A stretch of 36,955 nt of DNA from a virus: the IMG/VR virus record IMGVR_UViG_3300032213_000917, positions 1 through 36,955 of that record; one strand, given 5' to 3'. The position numbers and the translations under genes were made by a program. Position 1 is the first letter of the stretch; the number at the start of each line of letters is the position of its first letter. This document shows, piece by piece, positions 6,074 through 13,382 of this stretch. Under the pieces are notes generated by a model that was not told where the DNA came from, searched no databases, and saw only the letters and a program-made list of their open reading frames with translations.

Positions 6074-6813
6074 TGGAAAACGCACAAATCCTCGAATTAC
6101 TTAAAAATGACAATGAATACTATAATGGTATTGGTCGCAATTATTTGTCAAATAGTGACATTGGTACATTACTAAACAACCCAAAGATGTTTGGTAAGAA
6201 GTCAGAACCATCATTGGCTATGCTACAAGGTTCATATTTCCATACTGCTTGTTTAGAACCATTCAAATTAAAGGACTTTATTTTAGTAGATGCCTCCACG
6301 AGAACGACTAATATCTACAAAGATGCTTGCAAAGAATACAATAGTAATTTCTTATTACTAAAGAAAGAAGCTGAAGAAGTAGATGAAATGGTAACTGCAT
6401 TAAGAGAAAATAAAGAATTATCTAAATTAGTTTGGGATAATGGTATCAAGTACGAAGTACCAATCTTAGGTGAGATACAAGGCTTAATGTGGAAAGGTAA
6501 ATGTGATATTATCAATGGTGATAAAATCTATGATTTAAAAAGTTCAAATTCACTCGATGATTTTAAGTATAGTGCCAAGAAATATAATTATGACTCACAA
6601 GTTGCAGTTTATGAGCATTTAACAGGAAAGAAAATGTCATTTATTGTCATTGAGAAAGGAACAAATCGTTTAGGATATTTCCAAGTATCAGATGAGTTTC
6701 GTGAGTCAGGATGGACTAAGATGGCTAAAGCAGTAGATAACTACAATAAGTTTTATGGCTCTAATCCTACTGAAGATGTTAATCAATATTTCTTAAACTC
6801 TTACTTATTTTAA
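6073..6813 (+). CDS. PD-(D/E)XK exonuclease, RecE / lambda-exonuclease-like
   Basis: 246 aa. The order of motifs is that of DUF3799-type, RecE/lambda-exonuclease-like phage nucleases. LQGSYFHTACLEP has conserved G53 and H57. WKGKCDIING has D145. KIYDLKSS has D154 and K156, the D-x-K metal-binding pair. YDSQVAVYEHLTGK has Q176 and Y180. Such enzymes degrade one strand of duplex DNA from the end to give 3' overhangs for annealing-type recombination. Context with a candidate ssDNA-binding protein and a resolvase-like nuclease supports a recombination and replication module. No separate annealase (Erf/RecT/Beta type) is recognised. Confidence 0.82.
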   Translation: MENAQILELLKNDNEYYNGIGRNYLSNSDIGTLLNNPKMFGKKSEPSLAMLQGSYFHTACLEPFKLKDFILVDASTRTTNIYKDACKEYNSNFLLLKKEAEEVDEMVTALRENKELSKLVWDNGIKYEVPILGEIQGLMWKGKCDIINGDKIYDLKSSNSLDDFKYSAKKYNYDSQVAVYEHLTGKKMSFIVIEKGTNRLGYFQVSDEFRESGWTKMAKAVDNYNKFYGSNPTEDVNQYFLNSYLF

Positions 6814-6814
6814 A

Positions 6815-6988
6815 ATGAAAACGCACCAATTTAAAACAAATCAATTAGGAGTAACCTACTCCGAGTTTGGACAAAACTTATTATATCAACTAAACCAAGC
6901 ATACGCAAAACTCAATGGCAAAAATACAAGTGCTTCGACTACTAAAGAGAGAGGTAAATATCGCATTAATCAAACAATTAATCGCTGA
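6815..6988 (+). CDS. Small hypothetical protein
   Basis: 57 aa (MKTHQFKTNQLGVTYSEFGQ ... YRINQTINR). It starts 1 base after the exonuclease stop and ends 2 bases before the next ATG, so the gene tiling is good. Its last 74 bases overlap, in another frame, the alternative 62-aa reading frame at 6915-7103. Not recognised. Confidence 0.5.
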   Translation: MKTHQFKTNQLGVTYSEFGQNLLYQLNQAYAKLNGKNTSASTTKERGKYRINQTINR

Positions 6989-7103
6989 TTATGAAGATTA
7001 TAAGGATATACCTAATCTTAACATTTATAATGTTCTTGATAATAAGTATCAACTGTCTTTTAAAAACGAAGAAGACGAACATTCAGACCACCTTGGTATA
7101 TGA
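6915..7103 (+). CDS. Alternative overlapping small ORF
   Basis: 62 aa (MAKIQVLRLLKREVNIALIK ... EEDEHSDHLGI). It reads like a real amphipathic protein but overlaps the 3' end of the 57-aa gene and the 5' half of the 74-aa gene in a third frame. Either it or that pair is expressed, or the overlap is genuine. Sequence alone does not settle it. Confidence 0.35.
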   Translation: MAKIQVLRLLKREVNIALIKQLIADYEDYKDIPNLNIYNVLDNKYQLSFKNEEDEHSDHLGI

Positions 7104-7215
7104 ATCTGACAAAGAATTTGGAATAGAAGTGTCATCTGACATCTACATTGACAATTTACCTGCTGGGCGGTACACTAAATCAGGCATTAGAATCTTACCT
7201 AAAAACGAACAATAA
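6991..7215 (+). CDS. Small secreted or membrane-anchored protein
   Basis: 74 aa. Residues 1-22 (MKIIRIYLILTFIMFLIISI plus NC) form a basic N-terminus and a hydrophobic segment, either a signal sequence or an N-terminal anchor; the Cys22 context is only weakly lipobox-like. The rest (ESDKEFGIEVSSDIYIDNLP and onward) is a small polar domain that would be outside the cytoplasm. It overlaps the next start by one base (TAATG). Function unknown. Confidence 0.55.
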   Translation: MKIIRIYLILTFIMFLIISINCLLKTKKTNIQTTLVYESDKEFGIEVSSDIYIDNLPAGRYTKSGIRILPKNEQ

Positions 7216-7445
7216 TGGGACTACCTTGGATACGAGAAGATAACACCCATTGTCCTTATTGCAACCATAAGCATGACTACGTTACATTGGATATTCTTTT
7301 TGAACATTGTGGAAAAGTTTATGCTTTGAATTTTGATTGCTTTGGTTGCAGTAAAAGACTAACAATTAGGTACACAAATCTTGGTTATTTAAAACTTTAT
7401 AAATATGTCTCTAAAGCAAGAAGAATACAATCAGATGGCAATTGA
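7215..7445 (+). CDS. Small zinc-ribbon-like protein
   Basis: 76 aa. Two cysteine pairs, CPYC (residues 13-16) and CFGC (42-45), with an additional Cys32, suggest a small zinc ribbon (HCPYCNHKHDYVTLDILFEH; NFDCFGCSKRLTIRY). Such domains bind nucleic acid or protein. No partner is evident; it lies among replication genes. Its last 41 bases overlap the next gene. Confidence 0.6.
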   Translation: MGLPWIREDNTHCPYCNHKHDYVTLDILFEHCGKVYALNFDCFGCSKRLTIRYTNLGYLKLYKYVSKARRIQSDGN

Positions 7446-7650
7446 GTGGGCTGAAAAGTACATTAGTGATAATGAAACCATTATAGACCTAATATCATTC
7501 GATGGTATCATTATCCACAATACTCACTATACTTTAGGTATATGGATTAACAGACTCAAAGACTCTAAGAGTCGTGAACAGGAAGCATCGTTTTTAAAGA
7601 TTAAGAAGTTTAAAGATTGGTATAATAAACAACATGGAATACAACAATGA
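7405..7650 (+). CDS. Small hypothetical protein
   Basis: 81 aa (MSLKQEEYNQMAIEWAEKYI ... FKDWYNKQHGIQQ), helical and soluble. It overlaps the zinc-ribbon gene by 41 bases and the resolvase-like gene by 17 bases. Start ATG follows aaaactttataaat. Not recognised. Confidence 0.55.
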   Translation: MSLKQEEYNQMAIEWAEKYISDNETIIDLISFDGIIIHNTHYTLGIWINRLKDSKSREQEASFLKIKKFKDWYNKQHGIQQ

Positions 7651-7996
7651 TTTTAGATTTGACTTGGAATATGGTCAAATAGAAGGTGAAACTTGGTTTC
7701 ATGAGTTAGTTACCAATAAGAAAATAGAAGTAAAAAGCGATAGAAAAGCAGAATTAACTGGGAACGTTTACATTGAGTATTCCTCAAGAGGTAAGCTGAG
7801 TGGTATAGCAACAAGTCAATCTGATTTTTATGTGTATAAAGTAGCAGAGGATGAAGCTATAATTATCTCGACAAGTAAACTAAAGAAAAAGCTAAACCAA
7901 TTAGTATTAGAGGGTAAAGCTAAAAAAGATGTTAAAGGTGGGGATAACAATACGAGTTTAGGTGTTTTATGTAAAATAAAAGATTTAATTAATTAA
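7634..7996 (+). CDS. Putative PD-(D/E)XK resolvase-like nuclease
   Basis: 120 aa. A first acidic position (D10 or the GE at 18-19), KKIEVKSDR with E32-x-K34, and GNVYIEYSSRGKLSGIATSQSDFYVYK fit small PD-(D/E)XK nucleases of the Holliday-junction resolvase type. The IEVK core, IEY with a following glycine-rich turn and T/S-x-x-D-F/Y are conserved there. It would cut branched DNA to resolve recombination intermediates before packaging. It lies between recombination and helicase genes. The exact substrate is inferred. Confidence 0.6.
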   Translation: MEYNNDFRFDLEYGQIEGETWFHELVTNKKIEVKSDRKAELTGNVYIEYSSRGKLSGIATSQSDFYVYKVAEDEAIIISTSKLKKKLNQLVLEGKAKKDVKGGDNNTSLGVLCKIKDLIN

Positions 7997-7997
7997 T

Positions 7998-8462
7998 ATG
8001 GAAAATAATAAAATTGGACTCGGTGATTTACTCAATGAGATATTAGGTAAATTGCAATTCGAAATTAAAGACCTTGCTTTAATGGAATCACTCAACGATA
8101 CAAAATTGGAACGCACCGAAGGATTAAAGTTAATTTATCCTAAGCAAGAAATAGTTTATAGTATTCCCAAAGTATCAGCACAAGAGATTCTTGAAAAGGT
8201 AAAAAAGAAAGAAGAACTTTTTACAAAGTTTTGGGATATGTACAATAAGAAGACAGGTACTAAAGATGCAAAGATTAAATTCTTAAAGTTGTCAGATAAA
8301 GACATTGACAACATCTTTAAAACTTTACCTTATTACCTAAAATCAACTCCTGATATTAAGTTTAGAAAACACCCTGTGACTTACCTTAATCAACGCACTT
8401 GGGAAGATGAGGAGTATATGCCAAGAAAGATAGAAGTTAAGGTGAATCCTTTTAGATTCTAA
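7998..8462 (+). CDS. Putative helicase loader / replisome organiser
   Basis: 154 aa. The C-terminal half (FWDMYNKKTGTKDAKIKF; LPYYLKSTPDIKFRKHPVTY; LNQRTWEDEE) matches the 'F-W-x-x-Y-x-K-K ... K-L-S ... P-x-x-Y-x-x-S-T-P-D ... R-K-x-P-x-T-Y-L-N-x-x-x-W-x-D-E' signature of the C-terminal domain of phage replisome organisers and primosomal DnaT-like proteins. These deliver DnaB to the origin. The gene lies directly upstream of the DnaB-type helicase, the usual position for a loader. The N-terminal origin-binding winged helix of larger homologues is missing or highly divergent. Confidence 0.65.
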   Translation: MENNKIGLGDLLNEILGKLQFEIKDLALMESLNDTKLERTEGLKLIYPKQEIVYSIPKVSAQEILEKVKKKEELFTKFWDMYNKKTGTKDAKIKFLKLSDKDIDNIFKTLPYYLKSTPDIKFRKHPVTYLNQRTWEDEEYMPRKIEVKVNPFRF

Positions 8463-8483
8463 TATTACAAAACGGAAAATCAA

Positions 8484-9845
8484 ATGAAAACTAATGAACG
8501 AATAGCATTCGCTGACTTGGATGCTGAAAAAGAAGTCATCGCCCTACTTTGTAACTACCCAAGTTACATTAAAGAAGTGCAGAAGATTATCACTACCGAT
8601 GTATTTAATTTTAGTGCCACAAAGAATGTTTATTTGACCTGTGTTGAATTATTTTCTGAACAAGGTACGTTTTCTTTATCCGATGTAATTCTAAGGCTTA
8701 AAACGAAGAATAATAATGATTGGGCAGTAGTAATGTCAGCTACTACATCTAGGAATCCAATTAATGCACATGAACTAATCATGTACCTTGCTGAATTAAA
8801 AGGTAAAAGAGATTTACTAAATTTATCAAGAGAAATAAATAATGATTTAGCTAATGGTGCTGACTACTTTGAATTGGTGGATAAAATAAATAAAGTAAAT
8901 AATAAAGAATTAATTAAGGAAGACTCCAATGAGATATTGGACATGAAATCTGCTTTGCTTGAAGCGGTAAATACTATTGGTGATGTAATGACTAATGGTA
9001 CTTTATCAGGTGTCCCTACGGGTTATCCTAAGTTAGATGACATTACAGGAGGTTGGTTAAAAGGTAATGTAATATTATTTGCTGCAAGACCTGGACAAGG
9101 GAAAACTATTGCATTATTAGAGCATACACGATGGGCTGCACAAATGAATAAGAAAGTATTATTTCTTTCTTTAGAGATGCCTGTGGTTTCTTTAATCTAC
9201 CGAATGATTAGTGGGAACTTGGATGAGAGTACACCTTACTCTAAAATTAAGACAGGAAGGATTAATGAAGAAGTATTTAGAAGTATTCAATCAGAAGCAG
9301 TAACTAATCTGCAAAACTTACCCATTACTTGGTATGATGGGGCTAACCGAGATGTCAATTATTTAACAAACCTTATTCAAAAGATTTGCAGAGAAAAGAA
9401 GATAGACATGGTCGTAATTGACTATTTGCAACTTTTAACCGATAGTACCATTAAATCTAATAACGAGATTGAGGTAGTAGGAAGTGTATCTAAAAAGATT
9501 CAACAATTAACAAAAAAGTTAAATATACCCTTTTTGTGTGCCGCACAATTAAATAGACAATCAGAGGGTAGAAATAGTCATAGACCTAAGCTAAGTGACC
9601 TACGTTCAAGTGGTCAGATAGAACAAGATGCTTCAGTAGTTATAGGTCTATACCGAGAAGATTATTATGCTTATGAAAGAGCAAAAGAGGATGGTAATGC
9701 TGACTTTGAATTTACCAATAAGATAGAATACATATTCATGAAGAACAGGGATGGTGACACAAGAACTGCTGAAATGTATATTGATGTTGCAACAAGTAAG
9801 ATTAGAGAACTAGACCCAATAACAAATAAGCCATCAGGCTTTTAA
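8484..9845 (+). CDS. dnaB: Replicative DNA helicase, DnaB family
   Basis: 453 aa, normal length for DnaB. The N-terminal domain spans residues ~10-110 (DAEKEVIALLCNYPSYIKEV). The RecA-like domain starts near GVPTGYPKLDDITGGW. Walker A is ARPGQGKT (201-208), followed by FLSLEM and Walker B MVVIDYLQLL. The motif AAQLNR, SDLRSSGQIEQDA and the KNRDGDT arginine-finger region follow. It is a hexameric 5'-3' helicase that unwinds the fork and recruits primase; no separate primase is seen, so host primase may be used. It is the last gene of the early plus-strand block and is followed by a terminator. Confidence 0.95.
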   Translation: MKTNERIAFADLDAEKEVIALLCNYPSYIKEVQKIITTDVFNFSATKNVYLTCVELFSEQGTFSLSDVILRLKTKNNNDWAVVMSATTSRNPINAHELIMYLAELKGKRDLLNLSREINNDLANGADYFELVDKINKVNNKELIKEDSNEILDMKSALLEAVNTIGDVMTNGTLSGVPTGYPKLDDITGGWLKGNVILFAARPGQGKTIALLEHTRWAAQMNKKVLFLSLEMPVVSLIYRMISGNLDESTPYSKIKTGRINEEVFRSIQSEAVTNLQNLPITWYDGANRDVNYLTNLIQKICREKKIDMVVIDYLQLLTDSTIKSNNEIEVVGSVSKKIQQLTKKLNIPFLCAAQLNRQSEGRNSHRPKLSDLRSSGQIEQDASVVIGLYREDYYAYERAKEDGNADFEFTNKIEYIFMKNRDGDTRTAEMYIDVATSKIRELDPITNKPSGF

Positions 9846-9873
9846 GACTTTGATTTGATTTTCCAAAAGTTGT

Positions 9874-9904
9874 AAATCCCCTTTGTTTCTGACACTGGGG
9901 ATTT
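9874..9904. terminator. Terminator between convergent early and late blocks
   Basis: Perfect 8-bp stem AAATCCCC (9874-9881) / GGGGATTT (9897-9904) with a 15-nt loop, followed by TTGTT on the plus strand; the minus strand side is also T-rich. It ends the plus-strand early transcript after dnaB and may also stop the late minus-strand transcript. Confidence 0.75.
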
Positions 9905-9984
9905 TTGTTAAAAGCAAAAGGTGACAATATTTGCCACCCTTGCCAAACCTAACCACAAAACAAATCAACGAAAAACGCAAACAA

Positions 9985-10068
9985 ATGTATCAAAAAATAT
10001 TTGTAATTCTTGCTATTTGTCCGTGTTCTTTTGAATGTAAAAATCCTTCAATAGCTTTAGGTGCATGA
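9985..10068 (+). pseudogene. Possible remnant of a plus-strand gene start
   Basis: A 27-codon frame (MYQKIFVILAICPCSF and on) follows a very typical leader of this phage (aacgaaaaacgcaaacaaATG). It then runs antisense into the 3' end of the metallophosphoesterase gene and stops. It may be the stump of a gene replaced at a recombination joint, or a real very short protein. The evidence is the leader only. Confidence 0.25.
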
Positions 10069-11129
10069 GCATATCCATTACGATGATGCCAAGAGTCTGT
10101 ACCCGAAGGAGAACGTAAAGATTCTACTGTAACTCCGATAAAATCTTTAGATGTTTTATGATGCACATGATGTGTATAAACATAACGATGTTTAGTAACC
10201 CCCCAATGTTCTTTTGCCTCCTCAGCCATTAATAATCCTAAATCAGTAATTCTTGCTCCATCACCATGGGTAGACCCAATTAGATTATTATAATACCTAA
10301 AATATTTACGATGATTAATTGAGCAATCAAAAGTAATTGACTCATCAAATCTAAACCAAGATTGGATAATGTCAGCTAAGAAGAACCCATTTGTATAATC
10401 ATGATTAGATGGGTTATAAGTAACGTGTACTTTAGCTATTAATCTTAATTTTTCAATTACCTCAACGTATAATTGTTTGGCCATTAAAAAGTTGTTATAC
10501 CACATTCCATCTGTGTCCTGGGGTGTACCACTTGTTGTTGTTCTTTTAGGAGTGTCAATGTGAAGAATATCGTTACCAATAATTAATAAGATTTGGTCAA
10601 TATTAAATCCTTTAACTTTATTAAGAATACCATCTACTCCTTCGTGAACTCTTTTTACTGCAATATTAGAGTTATAATCTTCTCCTGTTTCAAAAGCAGT
10701 AGCTAACTTACCTATGTGAACATCTGCTGGGTCTATAACAAGTAAATGACCATCAACATTTTCCTCATAAACTATTTTAGTATAGTTAGGAGAATGTTCA
10801 TTCATTGAAGAAATAATTTCTTCTCTTAAATCCTCGTAAGTTTTTTGTACCTTATCTAATTTGACTGCTACGGAATATTCTTTTGTCTTGTCCCAATAAA
10901 GAGTGACATCATTAATGTCAATACCTCTTTCTTCACAATGGTTAGCTAAACCATTATGTTGTTCTCCTAAATGTTTAGCATTATCATATCTCCCAAAACC
11001 TTTTCTTAATGTCTCAGGATTATATCCATATTTAGCACCAACTATCCTTGTAGCCTCATGCTTACTTTTGACACTTCCGCCATAGAATAATTCAATAGCT
11101 TCGATGACCATTTTCTTGTATCCTATCAT
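9990..11129 (-). CDS. Calcineurin-like metallophosphoesterase
   Basis: 379 aa. Metal-binding motifs are in the standard order: DVHIGK (D136, H138), GND (185-187, before ILHID), NHD (242-244), STHGD and THHVHHK. This is the metallophosphoesterase fold of MRE11/SbcD-like nucleases and phosphatases. Residues ~20-48 (SKHEATRIVGAKYGYNPETL) look like a helix-turn-helix, suggesting DNA binding. It is the last gene of the late operon, overlapping the spanin gene by 4 bases (ATGA), an unusual place for a DNA enzyme. The substrate may be DNA ends or a nucleotide, and this is not resolved. Confidence 0.8.
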   Translation of the reverse strand: MIGYKKMVIEAIELFYGGSVKSKHEATRIVGAKYGYNPETLRKGFGRYDNAKHLGEQHNGLANHCEERGIDINDVTLYWDKTKEYSVAVKLDKVQKTYEDLREEIISSMNEHSPNYTKIVYEENVDGHLLVIDPADVHIGKLATAFETGEDYNSNIAVKRVHEGVDGILNKVKGFNIDQILLIIGNDILHIDTPKRTTTSGTPQDTDGMWYNNFLMAKQLYVEVIEKLRLIAKVHVTYNPSNHDYTNGFFLADIIQSWFRFDESITFDCSINHRKYFRYYNNLIGSTHGDGARITDLGLLMAEEAKEHWGVTKHRYVYTHHVHHKTSKDFIGVTVESLRSPSGTDSWHHRNGYAHAPKAIEGFLHSKEHGQIARITNIF

Positions 11130-11572
11130 CTAAATGGATTTATAAATCGGAAGTATAAATATCCGATAATTATTAATGACTCAAAGAAAATAGTAACTAT
11201 TGCCCAAGTTGGTACAACATTCCTAACTACTTCTTTCTCAAATAATTTAACTTCTTGATTATACTTAGACTTATACTTTAAATCGTACACATTAGAGATT
11301 GAATCTAAATCTATTGTGGCTTTAATATTGCCCTTGTAAGACCTTATAATTACTTGGCCTTGTGGTAGCCTTACTTTAGAGTAGAAAGTGGTTAAGATAC
11401 CATTAGAATCGCATGGATTGGCTATGGTTAGAGTATCATGTACTGCTTTAAATTTCTCAACTCTTCGTATATCACGAATAGTATCAACACGAACCTTTTC
11501 GGTGATGGTTGTGATTGTTTTAGTTGGCTTACAAGAAGCTAAGATTATTAATAGAACTAAGATTTTTTTCAT
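11126..11572 (-). CDS. Putative unimolecular spanin
   Basis: 148 aa. The N-terminus MKKILVLLIILASCKP is a lipoprotein signal with lipobox LASC (lipidation at Cys14). The C-terminus (residues ~118-143, VVPTWAIVTIFFESLIIIGY) is a transmembrane helix with a short basic tail. Between them is a ~100-residue periplasmic linker, partly coiled. An outer-membrane lipid anchor plus an inner-membrane span in one chain is the architecture of u-spanins such as T1 gp11, which fuse the two membranes in the last step of lysis. Its position directly after the endolysin gene supports this. No Rz/Rz1 pair is seen. Confidence 0.75.
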   Translation of the reverse strand: MKKILVLLIILASCKPTKTITTITEKVRVDTIRDIRRVEKFKAVHDTLTIANPCDSNGILTTFYSKVRLPQGQVIIRSYKGNIKATIDLDSISNVYDLKYKSKYNQEVKLFEKEVVRNVVPTWAIVTIFFESLIIIGYLYFRFINPFR

Positions 11573-12024
11573 GAGAAGTAAAGTTGAGCCTCCTCGGTTC
11601 TTCTCCTTACTAATCCAGTTAATGTTTTGCCTCCACCTTTAGTCCATTTAAGAAATTCATCTTTAATTGTTGGGTTATTGGGATTGACATTGACTTTGCG
11701 TAATAAGGTTGAAGATTTCAAGTTTCCTACACCACAATTATAGGCAAAGGACACCAAGGAATCGAATTGATTTTGATTAATAGCATCCGTACAATAAGAA
11801 TCTACTGCACGTTCAAAAGAAACTAAAAGAGCCTCCAATAATTCGGTGGCTCTCTCTTGTGTTATCGGGGAGTCAGTTAACTTAACTTTACTCCCATCTT
11901 CGTAATATGTTGAGCCGTATCCTATTGTAATTACTTTGGATGGGCATAAATATGGCTTAGAACTAAATCCTTCGTACTTCTTGATTATCTCTAACCCTTT
12001 AGTGCTTATTTTCGTTATCTTCAT
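11569..12024 (-). CDS. Endolysin, GH24 / T4-type lysozyme
   Basis: 151 aa, cytoplasmic form without a signal peptide. The catalytic triad is in the spacing E-8aa-C-5aa-T: Glu18 (KKYEGF), Cys27 (KPYLCPS) and Thr33 (VITIGYG). The Asp of T4 lysozyme is replaced by Cys, a known variant of this family. FDSLVSFAYNCGVGNL and GLVRRRTEEAQLY are further family signatures. It cleaves the MurNAc-GlcNAc bond of peptidoglycan after release by the holin. It overlaps the upstream membrane protein gene by 26 bases and the spanin gene by 4 bases, forming a compact lysis cassette. Confidence 0.92.
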   Translation of the reverse strand: MKITKISTKGLEIIKKYEGFSSKPYLCPSKVITIGYGSTYYEDGSKVKLTDSPITQERATELLEALLVSFERAVDSYCTDAINQNQFDSLVSFAYNCGVGNLKSSTLLRKVNVNPNNPTIKDEFLKWTKGGGKTLTGLVRRRTEEAQLYFS

Positions 12025-12301
12025 TTGTTAGACCTAATTTAGTCCGTAAATCGACGTTTTCGGCACGAAGTTTATGCACCTCTGTTGTCAAGGACTCAAT
12101 CTTTTCTTTTAATTCAGCAACTTCTTCCTTCATCTCTTTAGCAGTAACTTTCCACATTTCAATAATCTCTTTGGTGTTAGCTATTTCGTTACTATCAACT
12201 TCGACATTCTCTTTTCTTTTACCTACAAGCCAACCGAATAACCCTGCTATTGCAGAAAACAAACTTGGTAAAATAAGGTCTTTATCAAACAAATCCATCA
12301 T
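11999..12301 (-). CDS. Putative holin-like membrane / coiled-coil protein
   Basis: 100 aa. One hydrophobic segment at residues ~9-27 (LILPSLFSAIAGLFGWLVG), then KRK and a long charged coiled coil (EMWKVTAKEMKEEVAELKEK ... EVHKLRAENVDLRTKL). The location immediately upstream of the endolysin gene makes it the best holin candidate. A single-span holin with a long cytoplasmic coiled coil is unusual, however, so it could instead be a regulator or partner of the holin. Start may be either of two adjacent ATGs (12301 or 12298). Confidence 0.55.
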   Translation of the reverse strand: MMDLFDKDLILPSLFSAIAGLFGWLVGKRKENVEVDSNEIANTKEIIEMWKVTAKEMKEEVAELKEKIESLTTEVHKLRAENVDLRTKLGLTNEDNENKH

Positions 12302-12303
12302 GA

Positions 12304-12639
12304 CTACTCAGCAGGGTTTACAGTCCAAGGAAGTGGAGGTGAAACAATAGGAGGGTTAATGATATTCTCTAATTGGTTGTCTAATGATGTTTGCATTGCA
12401 GGAACATCTAAAGTACCTTCTAACCAACCAATAACATCTGACTCTTGTAAGTCTTCGTAAGGGATAAAGTTTGGTTTCTCAGGGTCAACAACAAAACCAG
12501 TTGCCCCATACATATCCGTGGAAATAGTACCATTGGTTACACCGTATCTCCAATGTGCGGTTACAACGTAATCTTGAATTTCGGGAATGTGAGTAGCACA
12601 ATCTAATTGTACTATTGTCCACAAATATGTATTAGCCAT
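12304..12639 (-). CDS. DUF7936-like phage protein
   Basis: 111 aa. The pattern Y-x-W-T-I-x-Q-L-D-C near the start, FIPYEDLQESDVIGWLEG in the middle and the terminal INPPIVSPPLPW match a small family common at the end of phage tail/fibre regions and called DUF7936, as I recall it. Function is unknown. Its place between fibre and lysis genes suggests a virion-associated or fibre-related role. Confidence 0.65.
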   Translation of the reverse strand: MANTYLWTIVQLDCATHIPEIQDYVVTAHWRYGVTNGTISTDMYGATGFVVDPEKPNFIPYEDLQESDVIGWLEGTLDVPAMQTSLDNQLENIINPPIVSPPLPWTVNPAE

Positions 12640-12648
12640 GTTTGATTA

Positions 12649-13041
12649 TTATAATTCTATTTCTTCTTCTTTTTCAAATTTAACTCCATTTACCCAACCA
12701 TCCAAAAATGTGTATAATTCCATATCGTCAGGCTTACTAATTTCAATTGGTGTATAATCAAATTCTTGGTCGCTTAAATCTTTTACCTCTTGAGATAATT
12801 TCTTTAATGCTTCCTTAGAGAACTTGTATTCTCCTTTCTCGTCTAAGATTAAGTTACCCTTCTCATCAACACTTGCGTTGTTTAAACGTAACTCATCTCT
12901 TTTCTCATTGTACTCGTCTAAGTAAATTTGTAACTTCTTACGAATAATACCAAGTTTCTTTTGTCCTTTTGTTGATTCGTTCATCATATTCGCCGCAGTA
13001 TAAGCTACTACCATGTACAAATCTTTGTAAGTCTTTTTCAT
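12649..13041 (-). CDS. Hypothetical protein
   Basis: 130 aa, helical and highly charged. The N-terminus MKKTYKDLYMVVAYTAANMM is followed by coiled segments and an acidic tail (KFEKEEEIEL). Leader aaacaaaaacaaaaaaATG on the minus strand is a strong A-rich initiation context, suggesting good translation. Not recognised. Confidence 0.65.
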   Translation of the reverse strand: MKKTYKDLYMVVAYTAANMMNESTKGQKKLGIIRKKLQIYLDEYNEKRDELRLNNASVDEKGNLILDEKGEYKFSKEALKKLSQEVKDLSDQEFDYTPIEISKPDDMELYTFLDGWVNGVKFEKEEEIEL

Positions 13042-13063
13042 TTTTTTGTTTTTGTTTAAGTTA

Positions 13064-13327
13064 TTAATCTATCCATTTGCCTTGTGGGCATTTATGTTCT
13101 TTTGGTGAACTCTTTGGTGTGTAAATCTTTGTCTTTATTGGACACCCACAACCTCTACACATAAAGTAATTATCAATTAAATTACCACTTACATCACTCA
13201 AATTAATCTCGCCTAAAAACTCACAACCATTACACACTTCCATTCGTTCCTCGGCTAATTGCTTTTGTTCCTCATTGTGGAAACTTGCAATCCCCCACGC
13301 TTTCATTATTGTTATAAATTTATTCAT
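13064..13327 (-). CDS. Zinc-ribbon-like small protein
   Basis: 87 aa. Cys pairs CNGC (32-35) and CRGCGC (57-62), and a final CPQGKWID, suggest a zinc-binding fold. The family occurs in many Bacteroidota and T4-like phages near tail genes, but no function is known to me. The start is preceded by accccaaaacaaATG-type A-rich sequence. It could bind the host transcription machinery or be structural. Confidence 0.6.
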   Translation of the reverse strand: MNKFITIMKAWGIASFHNEEQKQLAEERMEVCNGCEFLGEINLSDVSGNLIDNYFMCRGCGCPIKTKIYTPKSSPKEHKCPQGKWID

Positions 13328-13382
13328 TTGTTTTGGGTTTTAATACAACAAATATAGTTTATTAAATTTTATAATTATAATA

